Shown here: one piece after another, positions 26,676-35,092 of the stretch
Layout of the letters: the number at the start of each line of letters is the position of its first letter
Numbering within the stretch: position 1 is the first letter of the stretch
Source: Actinoplanes regularis
GTDB taxonomy: Bacteria > Actinomycetota > Actinomycetes > Mycobacteriales > Micromonosporaceae
Direction of reading: 5' to 3'
Length of the DNA: 64,000 nt
NCBI RefSeq assembly: GCF_900188005.1
Contig: NZ_FZNR01000001.1
Span: 496,001 to 560,000, forward strand
Translations under genes and position numbers: made by a program
Notes under the pieces: generated by a model
Database searches by the model: none
What the model was told of the DNA's origin: nothing
Seen by the model: only the letters and a program-made list of their open reading frames with translations

Positions 26676-27572
26676 TTACTCGGCGGGGACGGCGGCCGGA
26701 GCCTCAGCGGCCGGGGCCTCAGCGGCCGGGGCCTCGGCGGCCGGAGCCTCAGCGGCCGGGGCGGCGGCCTCATCGGCCTTCTTCTCGGCACCCTCGTAGA
26801 GGTCCCGCTCCCACTCGGGCAGCGGCTCGCCGGCGGCGGTGCCGGCCTCGGGCTTGGCGTCCGCGTCGCCGCGGTTGCGGCCGGAGCGGGCGATCAGACC
26901 GTCGGCGACGGCGGTGGCGATGACCCGGGTCAGCAGCTCAGCCGAGCGGATCGCGTCGTCGTTGCCCGGGATCGGGAAGTCGACCTCGTCCGGGTCACAG
27001 TTGGTGTCCAGCACCGCGATGACCGGGATGCCCAGCTTGCGGGCCTCGTCGACGGCGATGTGCTCCTTCTTGGTGTCCACGACCCAGATCGCCGACGGCG
27101 TCTTGGTCATGTCCCGCAGGCCACCGAGGGTCTTGGTGAGCTTGGTCTTCTCGCGGAAGAGCTGGAGGGTCTCCTTCTTGGTGTAACCCGCGGCGGTGCC
27201 GGTCAGGTCACCCAGGGCCTCGAGCTCCTTCATCCGCTGAAGGCGCTTGTAAACCGTCTGGAAGTTGGTCAGCATGCCGCCGAGCCAACGGTGGTTCACG
27301 TACGGCTGGCCGACCCGCGTCGCCTGCTCGGCGATGGCCTCCTGAGCCTGCTTCTTGGTGCCGACGAAGAGGATGTGGCCACCCTCGGCGACGGTGGTAC
27401 GGACGAAGCTGTACGCCTTCTCGATGTAGTCGAGGGTCTGGCGCAGGTCGATGATGTAGATACCGTTGCGCTCGGTGAAGATGAAGCGCTTCATCTTCGG
27501 GTTCCAGCGACGGGTCTGGTGCCCGAAGTGGACACCGCTCTCCAGCAGCTGGCGCATGGTCACGACGGCCAT
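26676..27572 (-). CDS. rpsB: 30S ribosomal protein S2
   Basis: Small-subunit protein S2 (298 aa). [22 protein letters not shown] at the start and [22 protein letters not shown] in the middle are diagnostic. After about residue 245 there is a C-terminal extension made of APAAE-type pentapeptide repeats (five copies of APAAE near 270-295), which are GC-rich and repetitive at the DNA level (26690-26760). Extensions of this kind occur in actinobacterial S2. First gene of the rpsB-tsf unit. Confidence 0.98.
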   Translation of the reverse strand: MAVVTMRQLLESGVHFGHQTRRWNPKMKRFIFTERNGIYIIDLRQTLDYIEKAYSFVRTTVAEGGHILFVGTKKQAQEAIAEQATRVGQPYVNHRWLGGMLTNFQTVYKRLQRMKELEALGDLTGTAAGYTKKETLQLFREKTKLTKTLGGLRDMTKTPSAIWVVDTKKEHIAVDEARKLGIPVIAVLDTNCDPDEVDFPIPGNDDAIRSAELLTRVIATAVADGLIARSGRNRGDADAKPEAGTAAGEPLPEWERDLYEGAEKKADEAAAPAAEAPAAEAPAAEAPAAEAPAAVPAE

Positions 27573-27789
27573 GGTGGTGCTCCCTGATCTTCCCTGGTTG
27601 TCACGCCCACCGGCGGTGGGCGTCCTGGCGCCCGGTCGGCGGCCACAGTCGGACCCGAAGAAGATCGGGACCAGGGAGGGCCGTCGCCACCGGCCGGCGC
27701 TAGGAACAGCGCTCGGAACCGCCGGAGGGCGCGCGAGGTCGACCGCGTGGGCGGTCGCCGGTGACCAGCATACGCCAACGTGTTTTTTC
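27573..27789 (-). promoter_or_regulatory. Leader region of rpsB
   Basis: 217 bases before the rpsB ATG carry no gene. A perfect 9-bp hairpin ACGCCCACC/GGTGGGCGT (27603-27611 with 27615-27623, loop GGC) sits about 30 bases upstream of the start. Long structured leaders before rpsB are known in several phyla as S2 autoregulation sites. The position fits such a role, but I cannot match a known class by eye. Confidence 0.4.
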
Positions 27790-28386
27790 TCAGGCGACGG
27801 CCAGGCCCGCCGCCAGCAGGATGATCAGACCGGCCGGAAGATAGGCCAACGGCAGGCGCATCCAGGCGTCCCGGCTCACCGAAGCACCGCCGGTCGCGGC
27901 GAACAGCCCGAAACCGGTCAGCGCCAGGCCGAGGGTGAGCAGGACCGCCGGCACGATGCCGCGGGCGGTGGGATCGGAGGCGAAGGTCACGCTCATCAAC
28001 AACCGCAGCACCGGAAGGAACAGGACGAGCAGCGCGATCGCCACGATCACCGACGAGACCGGGCGGCGGGTGCGTTCCGCGCGCGGCCGCTCGGGGGTGA
28101 CCGGCGGGACCAGGGTCGTCGGTTCGTTCTGCAACTGCTGCTGCGGCGGCTGGATCGTCGGGTACTCCGGGCCACGGATCGGGATCCGGCCCGACTCGTA
28201 CGGAGCGCGGGGCTCGAGATCGGCGGGGCGCTGCTCGGGCAAGCGGATGCTGCCGGTGTCGTACGGCTCCTCGCGCAACGCGTGTGAACCGGACACCTCA
28301 GGCTCGCGGGGGTATCGGGGTGGGTCGGTGTACCGGCTCCCGGAATACCAGCTCGGGCCGGACTCGTCCGCGTAACGGTGCTCCAC
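27790..28386 (-). CDS. Hypothetical membrane protein with disordered N-terminus
   Basis: 198 residues from GTG 28386 ([16 protein letters not shown]). The first 110 residues are polar and rich in Pro, Arg, Tyr and Glu, with repeated [18 protein letters not shown] segments. Three membrane helices follow at about 120-140 ([17 protein letters not shown]), 150-172 and 180-198, ending at the membrane. I do not recognise a named family. It is upstream of rpsB on the same strand and divergent from yraN. Confidence 0.7.
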   Translation of the reverse strand: MEHRYADESGPSWYSGSRYTDPPRYPREPEVSGSHALREEPYDTGSIRLPEQRPADLEPRAPYESGRIPIRGPEYPTIQPPQQQLQNEPTTLVPPVTPERPRAERTRRPVSSVIVAIALLVLFLPVLRLLMSVTFASDPTARGIVPAVLLTLGLALTGFGLFAATGGASVSRDAWMRLPLAYLPAGLIILLAAGLAVA

Positions 28387-28532
28387 GAATTCGCACCGTA
28401 GGCGACCGAGGGCGTTCAGGCCACAGGTGAGCACATATCACACCGCATCGGTGACCGTTCGCGAATCCACAGTGACGATCCGTCCACACCCCGATCCACG
28501 GCGAGCCACCGGTCCTGCCACGGTCCGGCGGC

Positions 28533-28892
28533 ATGACGACTCAGCGACAGGCGATCGGGGCGTACGGCGAGCGACTCGCCGCCCGGCACCTGCAGGAGCG
28601 CGGGCTGCGAGTGCTGGCCCGCAACTGGCGATGCGCCGACGGTGAGGTCGACCTGATCCTGCGGGACGGCGACGACGTGGTGTTCTGCGAGGTGAAGACG
28701 CGCACGACGGCGGCGTTCGGACCGCCGGCCGCCGCCGTCGATCCGCGCAAGGTGCGGAAACTGCGACTGCTCGCCGTCCGCTGGCTGGCCGAGTCCGGGA
28801 CGACCGCCCGGCAGATCCGCTTCGACGTGGTGGAGGTGCTCCCACAGCCGCGGGGCGCCAGCCGGGTCGTGCACATCCGGGCGGCGTTCTGA
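28533..28892 (+). CDS. YraN-family protein (UPF0102, endonuclease-like fold)
   Basis: 119-residue protein of the YraN family, which has a PD-(D/E)xK nuclease-like core: GAYGERLAARHLQERGLRVLARNWRC, then GEVDLILRDGDDVVFCEVKTRT. The E-VD-EVK residues of the site are present. Biological role is not established, but it is regularly found with comM and dprA, as here. The stop overlaps the next ATG by one base (TGATG). Confidence 0.92.
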   Translation: MTTQRQAIGAYGERLAARHLQERGLRVLARNWRCADGEVDLILRDGDDVVFCEVKTRTTAAFGPPAAAVDPRKVRKLRLLAVRWLAESGTTARQIRFDVVEVLPQPRGASRVVHIRAAF

Positions 28893-30505
28893 TGAGCTAC
28901 GCCCGGATGCTCTGCGTCGGCCTGATCGGCGTCACCGGCCGCCTCGTCGAGGTGGAGGCGGACCTCTCCGTCGGCCTGCCGGCGGTGGTGCTGACCGGCC
29001 TGCCGGACACCGCGCTGCACGAGGCCCGCGACCGGGTCCGCGCGGCGGTGGTCAACAGCGGCTGCGACTGGCCCAACCGGCGGATCACCGTCAACCTGCT
29101 GCCGGCCGCCCTGCCGAAGCACGGCAGCGGATTCGATCTCGCGATAGCCGCCGCGCTGCTCGCCGGCGCCGGTGAACTGCCCGCCGGGCCGCTGGAAGGG
29201 GTGCTGGTCCTCGGCGAGCTCGGCCTGGACGGCACGGTCCGCCCGGTGCGCGGTGTGCTCCCGATGGTGGCGGCGGCCGCCCAGGCCGGTGTCACCCGCG
29301 TTGTCGTCCCGCTGGCCAACGCCCGTGAGGCGACCGTGGTGCCCGGCGTGACGGTTCGGGCCGTCGACTCGCTGCGCCGCCTGGTCGACTTCGTCCGGGG
29401 CGCCGACCGGCTGCTCGACCCGCCGGTGGAGTCGTCGCCACCGGTTCCGGCCGGCCCCGACCTCGCCGACGTCGCCGGCCAGCGGCTCGGCCGGTACGCG
29501 TTGGAGATCGCCGCGGCGGGCGGCCACCACCTGGTTCTGTTCGGGCCGCCGGGGGCCGGCAAGACGATGCTCGCCGAGCGCCTCCCGTCGCTCCTGCCCG
29601 CGCTGAGTGACGAGGCCGCGCTGGAGGTGACGGCGCTGCAGTCGATCGCCGGGGTGCTCCCGCCGGACAGCGGGCTGGTGCGGCGTCCGCCGTACCAGGC
29701 GCCGCACCACAGCTCGAGCCTGGCGTCGCTGATCGGTGGCGGCGGCGGGCTGGCTCGGCCCGGGGCGCTCTCGCTGGCCCACCGGGGCGTCCTGTTCCTG
29801 GACGAGGCTCCGGAGATAAGCCGGGCGACGCTGCAAGCGTTGCGGGAACCGCTGGAGAGCGGGCGGGTGGTCCTGGCCCGGGCCCGCGGCACGACCGAGT
29901 ATCCGGCGCGGGCCCAGCTGGTCCTGGCCGCGAACCCCTGCCCGTGCGCCACGACCGACCGGTGCTGCACCTGCAGTCCGCTGGTCCGGCGCCGCTATCT
30001 GGCGCGGCTTTCCGGACCGTTGCTCGACCGGATCGACATCAAGATCGATCTGCTGCCGATGCGGGCCGCTCAACTGATGACGACGCAGGCGCCGGCCGAG
30101 TCGTCCGTCGCGGTGGCGGCCCGGGTCCTGCGGGCCCGGGAGGCGGCGGCGGAACGGTGGGCGGTGGGCGGGTGGCGGGTCAACGCCGAGGTGCCGGGGC
30201 CGCAACTGCGGCGGGCGCCGTGGCTCCTGCCGGCGCGCGACACCGCCGCGCTGCGGAACGCACTGGATCGGGGGACGGTTTCGGCACGGGGATTCGACAG
30301 GGTGCTCCGGCTCGCGTGGACCATCGCGGACCTGGACGGACGAGACCGGCCCGGTGAGGAGGACGTGGCGGAGGCTCTGCAACTTCGTACCGGGGAGGCC
30401 GGGCCGGCGGCAGCCGCTGCCGACCGGCCGCAGCCCGCCTCGCACGGTTTCGGACCGGTCGCCGATTCGGCGATCGGTCCCGCCGGATCGGCGGTGCCGC
30501 GATGA
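28892..30505 (+). CDS. YifB/ComM-family Mg-chelatase-like AAA ATPase
   Basis: 537-residue protein with an N-terminal Lon-protease-S5-like domain (about 20-180), then an AAA+ Mg-chelatase domain with Walker A LFGPPGAGKTM near 215 and Walker B GVLFLDEAPE near 305. A C-terminal helical domain completes it. ComM of naturally competent bacteria is a branch-migration helicase used in DNA integration; the neighbour dprA fits a recombination role. Four-base overlap with dprA. Confidence 0.94.
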   Translation: MSYARMLCVGLIGVTGRLVEVEADLSVGLPAVVLTGLPDTALHEARDRVRAAVVNSGCDWPNRRITVNLLPAALPKHGSGFDLAIAAALLAGAGELPAGPLEGVLVLGELGLDGTVRPVRGVLPMVAAAAQAGVTRVVVPLANAREATVVPGVTVRAVDSLRRLVDFVRGADRLLDPPVESSPPVPAGPDLADVAGQRLGRYALEIAAAGGHHLVLFGPPGAGKTMLAERLPSLLPALSDEAALEVTALQSIAGVLPPDSGLVRRPPYQAPHHSSSLASLIGGGGGLARPGALSLAHRGVLFLDEAPEISRATLQALREPLESGRVVLARARGTTEYPARAQLVLAANPCPCATTDRCCTCSPLVRRRYLARLSGPLLDRIDIKIDLLPMRAAQLMTTQAPAESSVAVAARVLRAREAAAERWAVGGWRVNAEVPGPQLRRAPWLLPARDTAALRNALDRGTVSARGFDRVLRLAWTIADLDGRDRPGEEDVAEALQLRTGEAGPAAAAADRPQPASHGFGPVADSAIGPAGSAVPR

Positions 30506-31677
30506 GCGAGCCGGGAGGTCGCGCGGACCGGGCGGCCCGGGCCGCGCTCACCTGGCTGGCCGAGCCCGGCAATCGGGAGGTCTGGGAGCTGGTCCAGCAG
30601 GCCGGGGCGCCCGCCGCCCTGGATCGGCTGCTCGCCGGGGACGTCCAGAGCCGCTCGCTGCGGTCCGCGATCGCCGCCCGGTCCGCCGCGGGCGACGCCC
30701 GCCAGGTGGCGGAGACCACGTTGCGGTACGCCGAGAGTCTCGGCGCCCGTCTGGTGGTGCCCGCCGACGACGAGTGGCCCGCCCGGGTGGACACCCTGGC
30801 CACGCTGGAGGTCGAGAGCCGGGTCCGGGTGAACCGGGACACCCGGCCGCCGCTCTGTTTCTGGGTGCGCGGCGCCCTGCCGCTCGGCGCGACGCTGGAG
30901 CGCTCGGTGGCGATCGTCGGGGCGCGGGCGGCGACCGGGTACGGCGTCCATGTCGCCAGTGATCTGGCGTACGGGCTGACCGAACGTGGCTGGACGGTGG
31001 TGTCGGGCGGGGCGTTCGGGATCGACGCGGCGGCCCACCACGGCGCCCTTGCCGCGAGTGGGACGACCGTGGCGGTGCTGGCCTGCGGAGTGGATCGGCC
31101 CTACCCGGCGAGCAACGCGACGATGTTCGCGCGGATCGCCGAGCAGGGCCTGCTGATCAGCGAATGGCCGCCGGGTGCGGAGCCGCTGCGGCACCGATTC
31201 CTGATCCGGAACCGGGTGATCGCGGCGGCCACCGCGGGCACCGTTGTGGTCGAGGCCGCGGCACGCAGCGGCGCCACCCAGACGATGAGCCGGGTCCTGG
31301 CCCTGAACCGGCCCGCGATGGTCGTACCGGGACCGGTGACGTCCGCGATGTCGGTCGGCTGCCACGAATTGCTGCGAACGCATCCGGACGCGCGGCTGGT
31401 CACCTCGGTCTCCGACGTGCTGGAGGAGGTGGGCCGGGTCGGGGAGTACCTGGAGCCGCCACCACGCGGGCGCGAACGTGTCCGGGACCGGCTGGACGAG
31501 GAATCGGCGCTGATCATGGAGGCACTTCCCCGGCGCGGGGCGCTGACCCCGGAGGAGTTGGCGGCGCGGGCCCGGCTGGAGCTGCGCACGGTCCTCCGGC
31601 GGCTCACCCTGCTGGAGTCCGCCGGGCTCGTGATGCGAGCCGAGGACGGGATCATGCTGGCGACCCGGGAGGCCTAG
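30502..31677 (+). CDS. dprA: DNA-processing protein DprA
   Basis: Protects incoming single-stranded DNA and loads RecA (391 aa). The Rossmann-like core has VAIVGARAATGYGVHVASDLA and VVSGGAFGIDAAAHHGAL near residues 135-185, then FLIRNRVIAAATAGTVVVEAAARSG. An N-terminal helical domain precedes it, and a DprA winged-helix domain closes the protein (about 325-385, ALTPEELAARARLELRTVL). Last gene of the yraN-comM-dprA series; the repeat island starts directly after its stop. Confidence 0.96.
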   Translation: MSEPGGRADRAARAALTWLAEPGNREVWELVQQAGAPAALDRLLAGDVQSRSLRSAIAARSAAGDARQVAETTLRYAESLGARLVVPADDEWPARVDTLATLEVESRVRVNRDTRPPLCFWVRGALPLGATLERSVAIVGARAATGYGVHVASDLAYGLTERGWTVVSGGAFGIDAAAHHGALAASGTTVAVLACGVDRPYPASNATMFARIAEQGLLISEWPPGAEPLRHRFLIRNRVIAAATAGTVVVEAAARSGATQTMSRVLALNRPAMVVPGPVTSAMSVGCHELLRTHPDARLVTSVSDVLEEVGRVGEYLEPPPRGRERVRDRLDEESALIMEALPRRGALTPEELAARARLELRTVLRRLTLLESAGLVMRAEDGIMLATREA

Positions 31678-31931
31678 TCACATGATCCCACCACCCGATC
31701 GGGGGAAAGATCTGGCGCGCTCAGCGCCGGACGAGGCGCCGTTCCACGGCGAATTCCGCGCCTCCTGAGTAGACGGCAGGCGTCGCGATCCCGCCCCTCA
31801 CCACCGCTTTCCCAACGAAGGAATGCGGAAACTTTGGTTGGCGGGCCGGATGCTCCGCCGCGCTCGCGCAGAGTGGACGGACATCCCGGCCCGTACGGCG
31901 CAGCCGCGTCCCACGGGCGGCGCGGAGGCGA
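31678..31931. other. Non-coding start of the accessory island
   Basis: 254 bases between dprA and the excisionase-like pseudogene. A 78-codon minus-strand frame (31721-31957) has no recognisable features and overlaps the pseudogene end, so I do not call it. I see no tRNA and no clear attachment-site repeat here. Confidence 0.6.
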
Positions 31932-32134
31932 TCAGTCTTCGGATTCGTCCAGGTCACGGCGGTGGACCTTCATCCATGCCTCGACATCCTCGGTCAGCCA
32001 CACCTTGCCCTGGGCCAGTCGGCGACCGGCTTGGGAAAGTCCGCGCGGCTGGTGATCTGGTACGCCCGCTGGCGGCTCACACCGCCCAGGCGAATGCGGA
32101 TCTCGTGTGCGCCCATGAGGCGGATCGGCTTCAC
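31932..32134 (-). pseudogene. Frameshifted excisionase/AlpA-like small DNA-binding protein
   Basis: Read on the minus strand, the first part gives KPIRLMGAHEIRIRLGGVS, then RQRAYQITSRADFPKPVADW and a stop shortly after. The next frame continues without a gap as LAQGKVWLTEDVEAWMKVHRRDLDESED to the stop at 31932-31934. One missing base near 32020 splits what would be a helix-turn-helix protein of about 67 residues, of the type used as excisionase or AlpA-like regulators in integrative elements. The start (GTG 32134 or ATG 32116) is uncertain. A sequencing error is the alternative explanation. Confidence 0.7.
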
Positions 32135-33002
32135 TCCCACATGATCGACCGTAGGCGCGGGACTATTAGGCGCTCAGCAGGTTGGCGGAAGACAGCTAGT
32201 CGCTCGTCCATTAGGATCGCCGTCATGACTAGATGTCGCATGACAACTGGAGGGGTGCCCTTCTCCCCTCGTCACCGCCGTGATTGGCGGACGCTGTGGC
32301 GCCGATGCCGGTGCGGGCTGCCGGCTCCGTGCGTCGATCGACTGGTGCCGGCGCCGCCTAAGCCGTACCCGCCGCGGGGTCCTGCGGAGCAGAGCGGGAC
32401 GGGGCCCGCACATTCCGACAATGTCGTTCCAGATCGGCAAAAGCCTCGCCTGGCCGCACCGCCCCGGTTCGATGTGCCCCGGCAACGCCAAGGCTCCGGC
32501 GCGCAGGACGACCACACAGCCGGACGACAAGACGGTCGAACAGCGGGCCGGCACGACAGCCGCACAACCGGACGACAAGACGATCGAACAGCAGGGCGGC
32601 ACGACGGCCGCACAGCCAGACGACAAGACGATCGAACAGCGGGCCGGCACGACAGCCGCACAGCCGGGCGGCACGACCATCGAACAGCCGGGCGGCATGG
32701 CTCCACCGGTCGAGAGGAGGACGAGCCATGTGGCGGCCGGGCCGCCGAGGAGGAATGTGGGTGGGGCAGATCCGGCGGAAGCCGGTCGATCGGAGATGCA
32801 CTCGCGGGTCAGGCGGTGGGACGGGCCGCGGTGCCGCGGCCGAGGCACCTGGAGCCGAATGTGGGTCGCGCTGGGAATCTGACGCCTGGGCAACGTCATC
32901 GCGCCCACTGCAACGACCCGTTCAAGAACCACCTTCACCGGCGCCGCGACCGTCGCTGAGTTCCGCACACGACGCGTCGCACCGCGTGGCAGCACACCAC
33001 TT
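32135..33002. other. Island segment without a supported gene
   Basis: About 870 bases in which all plus-strand frames are open over long stretches without protein-like content. A plus frame at 32280-32882 (200 codons) carries the 48-bp repeat as 16-residue units but has no recognisable domain, so I leave it as possible but unsupported. The repeat at 32500-32700 is listed separately. Confidence 0.5.
32500..32700. repeat. 48-bp tandem repeat, three full copies plus a partial one
   Basis: GACGACAAG recurs at 32523, 32571 and 32619, 48 bp apart. A degenerate fourth unit begins near 32667. In one plus frame each unit would read QPDDKTIEQRAGTTAA. Copies differ by few bases, so the expansion is recent. 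No hairpin symmetry stands out. Confidence 0.9.
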
Positions 33003-33350
33003 AGCATCGCGTCACACGGCATCACATGACACCACCGCTAGGCACGGCACCAATGGCGTCGCGTGACTTCGCACGGCACGGCATCACGGCGCAGCGCACG
33101 GCGGCACCACAGTTGTCACGTGACATCGCACGGCGAGGCACCCCGTGGCATCACACCGCACGGCACCGCACCACATCTCGCCACACCGCACCGCACAGCG
33201 CCACACCGCACCGCGCCACACCGCACCGCGCCACACCGCACAGCATGGCGCCAAATCACGCCGCATGGCGCCCCGCCGCCACAGCGCAACGCATGGCGCC
33301 ACATCGCACGGCGTCACATCACGCCGCACCGCACGGCGCCACACCGCGCC
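33003..33350. repeat. CACCGC-rich minisatellite
   Basis: About 350 bases of irregular short units such as CACCGCACCGCGCCACA. The plus strand is rich in C and A and poor in T. Period is variable, roughly 10-20 bases. All frames translate to His/Pro/Arg/Ala low-complexity sequence, which I take as non-coding. Confidence 0.85.
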
Positions 33351-33539
33351 GCATCTCTCACCACACCAGTAGGAAGTGTGTTGTTCAGAGGTGCCGTCGC
33401 ACAGCGCCACATCACACCGCACCTCTCACCACGCCACAAGAAAGCGTGTTGTTCAGAGGTGCCGTCGCACAGCGCCACATCACACCGCACCTCTCACCAC
33501 GCCACAAGGAAACGTGCTGTTCAGAGGTGCCATCGCACG
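33351..33539. repeat. 68-bp tandem repeat forming hairpins, 2.8 copies
   Basis: Units start at 33351, 33419 and 33487 (the last truncated at 33539). Each unit can fold: outer stem GCACCTCT/AGAGGTGC (8 bp) and inner stem of 5 bp around a 9-base loop. The inner stem is CACAC/GTGTG in copy 1 and CACGC/GCGTG in copy 2, a compensated change. Copy 1 has a T that can still pair with G in the outer stem if transcribed. Copy 3 loses one inner pair. This suggests selection on structure. Confidence 0.88.
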
Positions 33540-33610
33540 ACGGACTCGCGGGCTCAGGCGCCGCGGGTGAATGCCATTGACGTCAACCGGGCCGGATTCG
33601 GGGGACACAG

Positions 33611-33868
33611 TTGACCACCGCACAAGAAGCCGAACACCTGCACGACCGGCCGGATTGGAACTGCCGCGTCTGCGGCCTGCCCTGGCCATGCTCGACCGCT
33701 CAAGTCAGCTTGCTGCACGAATACCGCGCCTTCCCGTCGTTGCTGCGGATCTACCTGTCCGCGCAGATGTACGAGGCGCTCGAAGACATGGTCATCGACG
33801 GCGAGACACCGCTGAACCTCCACGCACGGTTCCTCGCCTGGGCTTGGCGCAAGCCGCCCTCCGCATGA
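33611..33868 (+). CDS. Small protein with WxCxxCGxPWPC motif
   Basis: 85 residues from TTG 33611. The N-terminal third has DWNCRVCGLPWPCSTAQ, with three cysteines arranged like a small metal-binding or redox site. The rest is helical (LLRIYLSAQMYEALEDMV) and ends in FLAWAWRKPPSA. Similar short proteins are common next to GntR regulators in Micromonosporaceae, sometimes labelled flavin reductase without support. Codon use here is protein-like, unlike the flanking repeats. The start is uncertain because the ribosome site is weak. Confidence 0.75.
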   Translation: MTTAQEAEHLHDRPDWNCRVCGLPWPCSTAQVSLLHEYRAFPSLLRIYLSAQMYEALEDMVIDGETPLNLHARFLAWAWRKPPSA

Positions 33869-34030
33869 CAACCCGCCGTCCGGCCCCGGCCACATTCCAT
33901 AGGGGCCGGACGGCGGCGAGATGCCGGCGCAAACTCCAGGTCTTCGCCCACACGGTGGCCAAACCCTGCTGGCTAGCGGTAGCCAGACCCGGCCGGCCAT
34001 AAACGGCCTGGAGATTGCACCGCGCAGCAA

Positions 34031-34343
34031 GCGGGACATTCACGCTGCAACCCGAGGGCGAAGCGGCACCACACGGCAATCGGGACGCACTTGCCACAGC
34101 CGGGCGAGGACGCACTGCGCGGTGCGCGGTAAGCGAGACATTCACGCTGCAACCCGAGGCAAAGCGGCACCACACGGCAATCGGGACGCTCACGGCCCCA
34201 GCCGGGCGAGGACGCAGTGCTGCGGTAAGCGAGACACTCACGCTGCAACCCGAGGCGAAGCGACAACACACGGTAATCGGGACGCTCACGCCACAGCCGG
34301 GCGAGGACGCACTGCGCGGCAAGCGGGACACTCGCGCTGTGCT
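34031..34343. repeat. ~96-bp tandem repeat, three copies plus a partial one
   Basis: Units begin with GCGRGACAYTCACGCTG at 34031, 34133, 34229 and, diverged, 34323; spacings are 102, 96 and 94 bp. Shared segments include CTGCAACCCGAG, ACACGGCAATCGGGACGC and CAGCCGGGCGAGGACGCA. The varying spacing breaks any common reading frame, so the tract is probably non-coding. Confidence 0.88.
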
Positions 34344-34521
34344 CCGATGCCAGGTCATACCGCCCGGCGAGGGCAGGTCGTCGGAGGTGGCGAACGGGCG
34401 GCGGTCGCGCCCAGCAGCCTCTCGACCGGCCTGGCAAAACCGTCGCCCGCTCCTCCGCCCGGTCCGGCCGAGCCCTTCCGGTGCGGCGTTCTCATCATAG
34501 TTATATAGGTCTGTAGGTACA

Positions 34522-34546
34522 ACGTGACGGAGCATTGTGGTCACGT
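34522..34546. promoter_or_regulatory. Candidate GntR operator
   Basis: Perfect dyad ACGTGAC (34522-34528) and GTCACGT (34540-34546) with an 11-base spacer, ending 12 bases before the GntR start at 34559. The surrounding TTATATAG and TAAAATAATT stretches are the most AT-rich DNA in the neighbourhood, as expected for a promoter. Autoregulation is inferred. Confidence 0.5.
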
Positions 34547-34558
34547 AAAATAATTGCC

Positions 34559-34963
34559 ATGATCGATCATTCGGCGGACCGTGCGGTCTTTCGGCAGCTT
34601 GCTGATCTGCTGCGGGATCGCATCAAGTCCGGCGAGTTGGGCCCCGGGGAGCCCCTGCCCAGTGAGCTGCGTCTGGCCCAGGATTACGGGATCAGTCGCA
34701 CCACGGTGCGTCAGGCGATCGGGCAGCTCCGGACCGAGGGGCTGGTCACGGTGGACCGGCCGCGCGGGACGTTCGTCCGGGTGCCGGAGCCTGTTCAGGT
34801 GATCACTCTGGCCCGTGGCGAGCGGGTCGGCTCCCGGATGCCGACTGACGCCGAGCGTCGCAAGTACCGGCTCGGCGAGGGCGTGCCCGTGCTGGTCGTG
34901 ATCACTCCGGACGGCAACGAGACGGTCCACCCCGCCGACCGGGTCCAGCTCACCCGCCCCTGA
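34559..34963 (+). CDS. GntR-family transcriptional regulator (short, KorSA-like)
   Basis: 134 residues from ATG 34559. The GntR winged helix fills the first 75 residues: VFRQLADLLRDRIKSGELGP, then PLPSELRLAQDYGISRTTVRQ and EGLVTVDRPRGTFV. The C-terminal part is only about 55 residues, too short for a full UTRA or FCD ligand domain. Short GntR proteins of this sort control conjugation genes in actinomycete integrative elements (KorSA of pSAM2), which fits the island setting. No transfer genes are seen here. Confidence 0.88.
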   Translation: MIDHSADRAVFRQLADLLRDRIKSGELGPGEPLPSELRLAQDYGISRTTVRQAIGQLRTEGLVTVDRPRGTFVRVPEPVQVITLARGERVGSRMPTDAERRKYRLGEGVPVLVVITPDGNETVHPADRVQLTRP

Positions 34964-35092
34964 CCGACGCTCGCGTACGCTCCGAGCCCGAGGGCCCAGG
35001 ACCGAGAACGGCGATCTTGATGCGCTCGCCGACGACCCGCGCCAAACGCATTCGACCAACGACCCACGTCGACCGGAGTCCAACGCGAGCAC

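Larger units (their letters stand above)
33869..34558. other. Repeat-bearing interval before the GntR gene
   Basis: 690 bases with no supported gene. It holds the ~96-bp tandem repeat (34031-34343). After 34490 an abrupt AT-rich stretch precedes the GntR start and carries the dyad at 34522-34546. Confidence 0.6.

Noticed and set aside
31721..31957. 78-codon minus-strand frame after dprA
   Set aside because: No recognisable motif or ribosome site, and it overlaps the end of the excisionase-like pseudogene.
33351..33539. CRISPR array
   Set aside because: The whole 68-bp unit is repeated, with no unique spacers and no cas genes.
33063..33614. Plus-strand frames of His/Pro/Arg low-complexity sequence
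   Set aside because: They are translations of the minisatellite and the 68-bp repeat. Several frames are open at once with the same kind of content.
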